Source: Tubulanus polymorphus
Taxonomy: Eukaryota; Nemertea; Palaeonemertea; Tubulaniformes; Tubulanidae
DNA: 64,000 nt
Assembly (NCBI RefSeq): GCF_964204645.1
Contig: NC_134033.1
Coordinates: forward strand, 7,474,231 to 7,538,230
Reading direction: 5' to 3'
Position 1 is the stretch's first letter; every line of letters begins with the position of its first letter. Of this stretch, positions 18,753-29,000 are shown piece after piece. A program made the position numbers and the translations under genes. The notes beneath the pieces are model-generated. The model did not search any database, was not told the DNA's origin, and saw nothing but the letters and a program-made list of their open reading frames with translations.

Positions 18753-19542
18753 AGGTTGATATCTGCAGAAGTTTAACTGGCCTCGCAGGGCAGGTTGATA
18801 TCGGAAGTCAAACTGCAGCAATGAAACTGGCCTCTCAGGGCAGGTTGATATTGGAAGTCAAACTGCAGCAGTTGAACTGGTCTCTCAGGGCATGTGATTC
18901 TCACTGCAGCAGTTAAATTGGCCTCTCAGGGCAGGTTGATATCTGCAGAAGTTTAACTGGCCTCTCAGGGCAGGCTTATATCGGAAGTCAAACTGCAGCA
19001 GTTGAACTGGCCTCTCAGGGCAGGTTGATATCTGCAGAAGTTTAACTGGCCTCTCAGGGCAGGCTGATATCGGAAGTCAAACTGCAGCAGTTGAACTGGC
19101 CTCTCAGGGCAGGTTGATCAGAACTCAAACCGCAGCAATGAAACTGCTGGCCTCTCATGGCAGGTTGATATTGGAAGTCAAACTGCAGTAGTTGAGCTGG
19201 CCTCTCAGGACAGGTGATGTCAGTAGTAGGGAATAAGTTGTTTCAAGCCAAAGGTCGAAAAGGTCGAAAAATAAATTCTCGCACACTCGAATTTATTTTC
19301 CGACCTTTCAACCTTTGACTTGAAACAACTTATTCCCTATCACTCTTAAAATATTAATCTAATAACTTCTAAAATCAATTTTAATAAAAAATTTGATATT
19401 AAAATGGAGAGTAGTAAACAAGTACACAGTGAGAACAACAAATCATTTCTAGATAGAATAAAAGATATCACAAATGTAAAATCTGTAGATTATAAATTTA
19501 AAAAGTTAACAGAATTAACAATTCATAAGAAATATTTAATTA
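18753..19542. repeat. 790-bp exact duplicate of 8680-9469
   Basis: Contains about nine satellite units, the 111-bp palindrome (19228-19338), the upstream block and the first 46 codons of the 118-aa gene (19404-19542), cut at AATTTAATTA. Confidence 0.9.
19404..19542 (+). pseudogene. truncated copy of the 118-aa virus-like gene
   Basis: The first 46 codons are identical to 9331-9469, after which sequence unrelated to the gene follows. The frame runs to 19682 only by chance. Confidence 0.85.
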
Positions 19543-21791
19543 ATTTAGCCGGACGAGGATCATCAAAATTTATATTTCTCTTGGTATGGATGTTTGATGC
19601 TTTCACTGGTGAACCTATAACATACAATATGAATTCATGGACAGTTTTTTTGCTCATAATTATTAGGGGTCTGTCAATATAATTTGAATTTTAAATGAAT
19701 GTGATCATAAATTATTTCTCAAACTTACCATCATATTTCTGTTTTGGTTTATGGAATGTTTGTAAATTTTCTGTACATGACTTCCCGATGAGTAGCTCTC
19801 CATTTTGCGTGAAATTTTCCAGCATAATCATTACTGCTGCTAGATGTTTGCACGTCAAATATTCTGTTACCAATAAATTTAGGATATGTTTGTAATACCT
19901 TATCCTTTTGCCATTACTTACTAACTCAATATCATATCTATTTCTAATATTTTCACAAGTCTTACCATAGAATGTATTATTCATTAGTTTGAAGAAATCT
20001 TTCTCGAAATCAGTTTTAACTTTAGTTCTCTGTTTGGTGTTAAAATCTATATATTTTTCTAACCATTTAGATTGACTGAATGAAATATATATATGTACTT
20101 TTTTTAGAACCATTCCTTGATTCAAATAAAATTTCAACATTCTATAATGTACTACATAATTAAATTCATCTTCCTGAGTTACCATTAACTTTTCTGTAAG
20201 AATATGATTATCGGGTTTAATTCTTTTTTGATAATTTGATAATTCTTCATGTGTAACAGTTTTATGTTCGGGCCAGTAAGCTAGATTTCTGGATTTAAAT
20301 CTTTTATCTTCAGGATATTCCAAGTCTACAACAAAGAAGTAACCAGTATCTGAATCATCTGCAATATCTAGAATTCTTTTCTTCCAATCAAATTTATCAT
20401 TATTTTCATACTGTAAAACTTCAGTTATTTCAAATACTCCATAAGGCTGAGGTTCGATCATTGCCCAACCATATAGATTATTTGCATCTATATATAATAA
20501 TTTATATCCAGGGTCATCATTTAAATTCAAATATCTATCACCTAATACACCTGAAACTCCTCCTCTTATAGATTTTTCAAATAATAATAATTGATCTATA
20601 TTTGTTAACAAATCCATTTTTATATCTGTAAATTTTAAACCACAATCCCAAGTTAAACCTGGGCTAGAATAACAATGGCAAGGATCAATATTAAAATATT
20701 CTAGGTTTACATCGCTAAACCTTTCGAATATATCAGTTAATAATAATACATCTGATTTTAAGTATAAATCAACTAATTGTCCATGATTCATTATTTTGAA
20801 ATGATTCCAAATATTCAATGTTCTATTATAAACTTCATCTTTAACATATTCATTTTTTAATTCATCATAGAATTGTTCTTTTAATAATTCAGTTACATTG
20901 AAATCCTTATGATTTTCATAAAATGAATATGGAATTGCTCCCTTATATCTCATTAATTGAAAATCATCATTATTTGGATAATGTTGCTTTAATATATTTA
21001 ATTCATCATCAACTAATGATTTTGATAAATTATCTAATGAACTACTCAAAAATCTTAATGAATCTATAAATCTTAGACACCCAAATTGGAAAGATATATA
21101 GTTCTCAGATGTTTTAGCTAACATTTTAAATTTATATGTTGGTATTTTATCTTTTGATCTATTTGAATTTAATCTTTCTATTTCATTATTGATTTCTTCT
21201 ATTTTATGGCATAACTGTTTGATAAATAAATGAGCATCATACCCTGATAAATTATGAAAGATAACTGGAACAAAGTTAATTTTCTTTGCTTGCAAATTAC
21301 AATTCTCATGCGCTGCGCCTCTAAATTTACCATTCAAATGATCATGATCTCTTACTTTTTTATCTTTAAAATCATATATCTTTTCACAATAATAACATTT
21401 ATCTGCGAAATCAAATTCTTCTTTATCTTCTTTATTTGTATCTAATAGTTTACTAAATTTGATTTCATATTCAATTCATAAGTCACAAAAATGATTAATA
21501 ACATTTTCATTTCTATAATTATAATATTCACTTTTGATTAGTACTGGATAATCAGATTTAATATATAACCCGAAAGCTGCAGCTGATTGATGAATCTTTT
21601 TAATAGTATTTGTTATTAGAGGATCTGAATAATCAATTACATCATTTTCATGAGGATTTAATTTCTTTCTTTTATAATATATTTCTTTTATATCTTGATC
21701 AGTTAATTCTTTATTCGATGATTCAAAATCCCCATATATTACAAATGGTACTTAATTCTTGTAATCATATTTTTTGAATTCTAATACTTTA

Positions 21792-22724
21792 GGCCAAAAA
21801 AAGATGCCTTGTTTCTCATCACACTTTTGTTTTTTACCATGACGAGGGCGGGCGGTTTTTATGTACTTTAAAAAAAAAAGAAATAAAAAGAACTGTTTGA
21901 ATTTTTTTTGGAGATGCGGGAGGAGTCTTTTTATTTTTATTATATCAATAAAAATATCCCTCTGACATATTTTCTTCAGATGCAGGAGGTAGTTTGTTAT
22001 TTTTATTAACTGGAAAATCACTGCTTAATCCTGGAAATGATTGGTGAATCCTGAAAATCCATTGCAACACATCAAATAAAAAAAGAGTAAACTTCAAAAT
22101 TAAACAATGAAAATATTCTATTAACCATAAAATGTTACAAAATTGCTATTTCTAAGGCTAATAGCCTTAGAAATAGCAATTTCACGCATTACTTCACTAA
22201 GTGTCAAGTTTGAGTAAGAACCGGCCAACGCATTTTCGAAAAGTTCCATCACTGTTGACTCTGGAGATACTTGTAGAATTGGCCAACGTAGTATTGGCTT
22301 CTTTTGGAATATTATTTGAACAGATAGCAACATCTTGGACGCTATTAGCACCACATTTTACCAAGAGAAATCGCTTCGAAATAAGAATCACGCCAGAAAT
22401 CAAGCTCCACAGCGACCTTGGCATTTGACATTTAGGCCTACGGTAACTGACTCCGTTGATATGGGTTCGGGTCACCAGTGTGGTGCCGATGATATTTATA
22501 CGATCAACTTTTCTCGATACGTTCATAGAGAAACGATACAAAGATGACGATATGCGTATTATATCAATACGGGCGGGTAGATTTTAATTTTTATAAAGAA
22601 CAAATTTATTTTCGAGCTATGATGCGGGAGGGCGGACTTTACTTTTATCGCTAATTTGCCGATGATTTTTCCGATGCGGGCGAGATTTCAAAATCATGAG
22701 AAACAAGACATCTTTTTTTTGGCC
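21792..22724. mobile_element. 933-bp Harbinger/PIF-like non-autonomous transposon inside polB
   Basis: Terminal inverted repeats begin GGCCAAAAAAAGATGCCTTG and match the other end over about 29 bp, with one length difference in the A run and one mismatch. The trinucleotide TTA flanks both sides (21789-21791, 22725-22727). TTA/TAA 3-bp target duplications are typical of PIF/Harbinger. Removing the insert with one TTA would put the flanking polymerase codons back in one frame. The inside is less AT-rich, with GCGGGCGGG-type words and two short ORFs (22197-22541, 22121-22354, minus) that I do not recognise. Confidence 0.75.
22140..22182. repeat. 43-bp palindrome inside the Harbinger-like element
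   Basis: AAATTGCTATTTCTAAGGCT and its complement surround a 3-base centre, giving a 20-bp perfect stem. Confidence 0.85.
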
Positions 22725-24189
22725 TTATCCTTTTCATTTGGTAAAATCATTTTACAATAATCATGGTTATCACATAATTAATTATGATTTAATAATGCAC
22801 TTTCAGTTCTGAATTTAGTTATACATTTTCTACATAGATATATTTTATTATCAAAATCATTTTCTTATTTGAAAAATCAACCAATTTGTTTTATCCACAT
22901 ATATAATTCTCATAATATAATATATCTATAACACCATTTGAATCATAATCTGTTGATAAATACAAAGGTTCTAATGTATAATGTTTAATATCATTACCTT
23001 TTGTTTTTGGTAATTTGATTAAATCAAATACATTTATCTTTAAATTATTATCTCTTTCTATTTTTGGAATATTTTTTATTCTAACAGGATAACTGTTTAT
23101 CTTATAATTATTTTCAAATAATTTATAATGTGTAAATCTAAAACTATGTTGTTTATAATCTTCAACTGGATGTAAACAACTTATCCATAGAAAAAACTTG
23201 TCCATAGAAAACATTTATCATCAAAATTTTGAACATTGATAACAGCATTAGTTTTAAATGTTAGTTTAATATAACTTGACCCATTAATATTATCATCTTT
23301 ATGATATGATAAATTATTTTCATCTATTGGTTTTGATTTAGTTAACTTATTATATTTTGTGTTATAAACATGTTAAGTCATAAATATTATTTCATCAAAT
23401 ATTAAACCAGATCCTTCAAAATATTTCTCTTCTATTTTACTTTTTATTTCATTATAACATTTATTTAATCTATCATCTATATGTTTTTTTACATATGATA
23501 TGTTGTGAATGGGAATTTATATTATATATTGGTTTATCTTCAGATTTTAAAAATTTAACTTAAGAAGATATACTAATTTTAGGGTATTCAACATCAGTAA
23601 TTATTCTTATAATATTCTTCATATTTTTTATTTTCTTCTAATGTGTTAACTTTATGAAATTAAAACTCGATAGCAGCTGGACCAATATCACTTTTAAATG
23701 CTTCAGTAGTTTCAATATCTTTTTTATTATCTAATGAATTAATATAATTTCTAACATCTTCCATGTATGGTCTTTTATTGTTTAATTTATTTTTTATGCT
23801 TTTAATTGTCTTCTGTTTCTTATCATTATCTTTATCAAAATAATCTTCACCTAAAATATCATTATTCATATTTCTAATATGACCTTTAGATTAAATGTTG
23901 TTCATAATATCTTTTGTTACTGAATGATTGATTACATGTATAACATATGTATGTTTCTTTTTCATACTTTAATTCATCTAATTTAGTTTCTTATATATCA
24001 TCTTTATATTCTAATTTCAATTTATTTTCTAAGTGAGATTTAGTTTTATTGTGTCTTGCTTTTTGAGATTTATCTATCTTGATTTTACATGTCGGGCAGT
24101 AGTACTTATTTGCTTCCTTTTTAATACTTATTAAAGTACTTCCATTTTTATACTTAAATTATTTATTAAAATTGATTTTACATATTTTA

Positions 24190-24525
24190 TTCAAAATCTA
24201 TATCATGGTGCCCTTTTTCATTCTTACCCTTGTATATGAAATAGAAATCACCAGAATATAATTCTTCTAAATCTTCACTTGATAATCTATGAAATCTATC
24301 TTGTAAATATGTTCTGAATTTATATTTATTTCCTTTCAATCCTTGTTATTCTAAGTGAATAATTTATCTCCATATTTGTTAGTAACTGTATCAATATTTG
24401 TAATTAAATATTTCTTTTGAATTGTTAATTCTGTTAACTTCTTAAATTTATAATCTACAGATTTTACATTTGTAATATCTTTGATTCTATTTAAGAATTC
24501 ACTGTGTATTTGTTTACTCTCCATT
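24190..24525 (-). pseudogene. inverted copy of the 118-aa virus-like gene, with nonsense change
   Basis: Reverse complement of the 9331 gene with scattered differences: the start reads MESKQIHSE-like, and a stop appears where the 9331 copy has an intact codon near the middle. It is placed head-out at the right end of segment B, immediately upstream (minus) of the polymerase gene. This is the expected position if the gene belongs to the inverted terminal repeat. Confidence 0.8.
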
Positions 24526-24591
24526 TTAATAACATATTTTTTATTAAAATTGATTTTAGAAGGTATTAGATGAATATTTTAAGAGTAATAG

Positions 24592-24690
24592 GGAATAAGT
24601 TGTTTCAAGTCAAAGGTTGAAAGGTCGGAAAATAAATTCGAGTGTGCGAGAATTTATTTTTCGACCTTTCGACCATCAAGGTATTCAACC
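24592..24690. repeat. truncated terminal hairpin, right end of segment B
   Basis: GGGAATAAGTTGTTTCAAGT opens the palindrome as at 9156. The second arm stops after CGACCTTTCGACC at 24690, about 25 bases before it would be complete. Confidence 0.85.
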
Positions 24691-24786
24691 CCTGGTATTC
24701 AAACAGGAAGTTTTGAAAACGATATAACAGTAAATGGGTCAAATCTTGAATATTTCCCAGTTGAATCAAAAGAAACTTGGAGGGAT

Positions 24787-25537
24787 GTGAAAATAAATCC
24801 AGACTTAGAGGGTGATAAACGCGCGGAATTAGAAATATTGATATATGAATTTAGAAATGTATTTTCAGATATACCTACTCAAACCGATCTAGATATACTG
24901 CATATTGAATTAACATCTGATATATCGATGTCAAAAACTATATCCGGTACCATTTGCTCTTCAAGAGAAAATGAACCAGGAGGTATCAGACATGCAAAAG
25001 ATGGGCATAATTGAGGATTCGAGAAGTAAATACTCGAGTACGCCTGTCTGCGTTCGTAAGTCGGACAATTCTAACCGATATTGTATCGATTTTCGTAAAC
25101 TAAACTCGATTACAAAATTTCTCCCGGAGACAGTATCTGATCAAGAGTTAATTTTGTCTACCTAGGAAAAGCAAAGATTTATAGCAAGATCGATTTAGCA
25201 AAAGGCTATTGGTCAATCCCTATGTGCGATTGCTGTAAACACTTGATGGCATTCCAAACGGAACACGGCTTGAAATATTTCCGTGTCATGCCATTTGGTC
25301 TTGTTAATAGTGGGGCTGTATTTTGTAGAATGATGCGAAAATTACTGAAGGATATTGAAGATGTCAAAAACTTCATAGACGATTTAATAATCGGTAATCT
25401 AAATTGGGATGGACATCTTGGTACTCTTCGGGAAATTTTTATCCGATTAAGAGAACACAATATCAAAGCGCGTCCATCAAAGTGTAATTCGGATATGACA
25501 AAATGGATTTTGTAGGTAGTGATATTGGAAACGGTAT
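24787..25537 (+). pseudogene. gypsy copy 2 reverse transcriptase (first part)
   Basis: Frames 24787-25014, 24971-25165 and about 25166-25515 together cover the RT: QKMGIIEDSRSKYSSTPVCV, RYCIDFRKLNSI, KIDLAKGYWSIPM, FRVMPFGLVNSGAVF and the catalytic FIDDLII (an F-x-D-D variant). Frame changes near 24975 and 25165 and a stop at 25513-25515 break it. The RT continues past the BEL insertion at 31900 with RPQNKELCSFLGAVGFQ. Confidence 0.85.
25533..25537. repeat. GGTAT target-site duplication, left
   Basis: The five bases GGTAT lie directly before the left BEL LTR and are repeated at 31877-31881 directly after the right one. Confidence 0.95.
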
Positions 25538-25868
25538 TGTCGGCAAAACCAACTAACGGCAAAGAATTGAGAGGCGAAGAGTTGGTTGTCAAGCTGAAGT
25601 CTATATTTTAACTGCACCACATTTACAAATTACATGGGTTTATATAGTAAGGTAAGTTTACAAGAATAAAGTTTGCTATAGAAAAATAGTGCCAGACACT
25701 GACTTTGCACAATAACTTGGACCCGGGTGAACTATATTACAATACACATACTTGGAGTTCATGCAACCATAAACATACTGGGAATTAATACGGCGAACAA
25801 CAGATTGAAGAATCAATATAAAATAAACGACCGTGAAGCGGGCATAATAATGCGATAAATCTGTAACA
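25538..25868 (-). mobile_element. BEL/Pao 3' LTR, 331 bp
   Basis: In element orientation it runs TGTTACAG...GCCGACA. It appears identical over its whole length to 31546-31876. Right after it, at 25869-25881, is a purine tract in element sense (GAGCTGGAGGAAA), the expected polypurine primer. Confidence 0.95.
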
Positions 25869-26007
25869 TTTCCTCCAGCTCAAAACATGATGCAGAACAA
25901 TATTTAAAAATACTATATCAAATTTTAACTTCGAATCAAGCGACGACGTCTACGACTACGATTTCAGTCTTTAACTGTCTACAGCACGACGCAAAACGGT
26001 TCGTTTT

Positions 26008-29000
26008 TCAAATGTCCGACTTTTCGAGGACACAAAGCTTGCTGACAGGACGACGCAACAAACCTGTGGATAATTTGACCTCGGCGGATCGGACGACTCC
26101 ATCGGCTCCAGGAAAAACGTCTACTATGCGACCAAGCTTCCAGTAGCTGCGCGGGCACCTATCGTCTACGACGAGAACGACATCTCCAATTTCCAGGTTT
26201 CGCGTCTGACGAGTCCACTTGCTACGTCTGATCAGAGTCGGGACATACTCCTTTCTCCATCTCTGCCAGAAGTGATCAGCGAGAGTCTGTGCTTGCTTCC
26301 AGCGGCGTTGGTGACTAACAGCTACATCAGAAATCACCGGTGACAAATTAGGACTGGATCTCCCCAACAGAAAGTGACACGGTGTTAGCGCTGACGGACA
26401 GATATCGTTCGCGTCGGTGTAGGTTAGCGGACGCGAGTTCAGCACGGCTTCGACCTCCACAAGAACAGTGTGTAGCACCTCATCTGTTGGAGTAAGGTTT
26501 CCGATGACAACCTTCAAGCACTTCTTAACGGATGAAACCAAGCGCTCCCAGACGCCTCCCATATGGCTGGCTGTCGGCGGGTTGTAGAACCATTGGATCT
26601 GGCGTTGAGACATCTCATCATTGATACGCTGCTGGTTCAGAGCATCTAGCGAATGACGTAACTCTCTCTCCCCAGACTTTAGGTTGGTTCCGTTATCCGA
26701 GTATACAGTGGCTGGACGACCTCGACGGGCGATGAAGCGGCGAAAAGACATCAGGAAACTGTCTGTGTCCAGTGAATGGCTAACTTCAATGTGGACAGCT
26801 CTGGTTGACAGGCAGGTAACTAGGAGACCATATCTCTTCTCTGTCTTGCGGAAGCGGCGGACATCAAACGGACCAAAGTAGTCGATCCCAATACAGCTGA
26901 ATGGGAAGCTTGTGTTGAAACGGGCAGCAGGCAAATCTGACATCAATGGAACTTCAGGCTGGACACGCCTCAACTTGCACTTCATGCACTGGCGCACAAT
27001 CTTCTTAACGGTAGAACGGGCTCTCGGAACGTAATACTCTTGACGGACTTCGTTTAAAGTATGCTCTGGACCTTCATGCATCAGGAGGACGTGGATAGCT
27101 GTGACAATCAGACGGGTGACATCATGACTTCTTGGCAGTATCATCGGGAACTTGACAGCGACATCAACATCAGCATTCTTCAAACGACCGCGTGCTCTCA
27201 GGATTCCATCTTCATCTATGGTAGGACACAGCTGTAGGAGTTTGCTGGAACGAGCGATCTTCTTCTGAGCTTTGATAGCAGAGTATTCTTCTGGAAAACC
27301 ATCTTCTTGGGCAGACTTTATGACTAAGAACCTGGCAGCATCCATTTCGGTGGCAGTAAGCGGACCAATTCTGCAACTGGACTTCTTGATCTGCGAACCA
27401 GCATTCCGGATGAACCTCAGGACACAAGCGACAACTCTGCGGTATCGAGTCCAGGACGAAAAACGAGAAGGATCTAGTACATGGTTGGCTTTCGTCCGAG
27501 CGGTGACGTTGACGGATCTTCTGATTTCCGGATCATTTGTATCCAGGTTGACAATAGGCAGCGACACATCTGGCCAACTATCTTCCGACTGGTACAGGAA
27601 AACTGGCGCTTGAAACCATCTCTCAGCAAGGGCAGCAGCTGGTATACCTCTGGAACAATCATCAGCCGGGTTTTGACTCCCCGGTACATGGCGCCATTGT
27701 TTGGGAATGGTAGAGTCGTGGATTTCGGCAACCCGAACGGCAACAAACATGTGGAACCTCTTGCTTTCATTCGACACGTAGGACAGGACCACCTTACTGT
27801 CTGACCAGTACAACGTTTCGTCAATATGGCACGTAACTTCCTTCTTTATGGATTCACCAAGTCGTACAGCTAGGACTGCAGCCTGTAACTCCAGACGGAC
27901 TATCGACATCTTCTTCAGAGGGGCAACTCTAGTTTTGCTCATGACAAAACAGCATCGGGTGGTACCATCTGGCATCATCATTCGGAAATAAGCGACAGCA
28001 CCGAAGGCTTTTTCCGATGCGTCGCAGAACAGGTGGAGTTCTCTTCTTACAGGCTCAACATCTGTGGGCTTGAAGCATCTTGGGATCGTGACTTCTGACA
28101 GCTTGGGCAGGTCTTGTAAGAGCTCTCTCCACTGGACAACATCTTCTTCTGGCAATTCAGCATCCCAGTGTAACTTCCTGGACCATGTAGCTTGCATCTG
28201 GATTTTGGCTCTGATGATGACAGGTGCTATCATACCAAACGGGTCAAAAATCGAGGATATTAGCCTGAGTAGTTCTCGACGGGAAAATCTCTTCAGCTCC
28301 AGACTAGGCAGCTTGATACCAATTTCATCCGTCTCAGCATTCCACCAGACACCTAAGGCTCGCTCGGAGGGTAGACGATCAGTGGCGACATCTACGGACA
28401 GCTCTCCTGGTGGAAGGGCTTGGATGACTTCTCTGCTGTTGCTTAGCAACTTGGTCAGTCGGAAACCTCCATGGCGTACAGCTCGAGTAACATCTTGTAC
28501 CATTCTGGTTGCTTCGGGTGGCGTAGTCTCTGAGTGTAGAAAATCGTCCATATAGAAGTCTCGTAGAATGGCGTCTCGGACATCTGCAGCGACCCCTGGC
28601 TCGTCAGCGGTTTTCCGAAGGGCAAAACAAGCTATGGCTGCTGAGCACCGGGCACCAAAGATATTTACGACCATCTGGTATGCATCGGGCTCTCGGTCTT
28701 CAAGATCTCTCCACAGGAAACTTAAGGCAGGCTGGTCTTCTTCAGCAATCTTCACCTGGTGGTACATTGCCTCAATATCACCCATAACAGCAACAGGCTC
28801 TTGCCGAAATCTCAGCAAAATCCCTGGTAATCTTTGAAGGAAATCTGGACCGGACATCAACTGGTTGTTGAGGGAGACTCCCTGGTAACTGGATGCTGCA
28901 TCAAAGACCACACGCAACTTCTTCTTCTTGGGGTTGCAGACAGCATGATGCGGTAGGAACCATCGCTTCGGGCTTGGAACATCGGCTTCTTTGGCAGTCA

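Larger units (their letters stand above)
19712..24150 (-). pseudogene. protein-primed type DNA polymerase B (Polinton-like), broken and interrupted
   Basis: Read on the minus strand from about 24150. Two C2H2-like fingers come first (YYCPTCKIKI, then YICYTCNQSF), then a decayed middle with FLWISCLHPVEDY and NSYPVRIKNIPKIE, then a finger (YLCRKCITKFRTE). The 933-bp insertion follows at 21792-22724. Next are ExoI VIYGDFES (about 21719-21745), a Cys/His segment CYYCEK...RDHDH, ExoII FHNLSGYDAHLF, ExoIII YLKSDVLLL, polymerase motif A LYIDANNLYGWAM (about 20459-20497) and motif B KLMNNTFYGKTCEN (about 19960-19990). Motif C with its Asp pair is missing: after the motif B region the frame runs into unrelated sequence to 19712. 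Stops occur near 21748 and 21473 and more in 23220-23660. The motif set is that of DNA_pol_B_2. The copy is inactive. Confidence 0.85.
19228..24690. mobile_element. Polinton/adintovirus-like segment B, rearranged
   Basis: The segment is bounded by inverted copies of the terminal hairpin plus the 118-aa gene: left at 19228-19542, right (inverted) at about 24190-24690. Between them, on the minus strand, is a protein-primed type DNA polymerase B gene with stops, cut before its motif C and interrupted by a 933-bp transposon. The right hairpin stops short at 24690, where gypsy copy 2 begins. The composition is strongly AT-rich. Combining polB and a capsid-like gene (segment A) points to the Polinton/Maverick-adintovirus group. 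I see no retroviral-type integrase belonging to it. Confidence 0.65.

Noticed and set aside
19543-19958. C-terminal part of the 19712-21337 frame as polymerase
   Set aside because: After motif B the sequence stops resembling DNA polymerase B and motif C never appears; the frame simply stays open.
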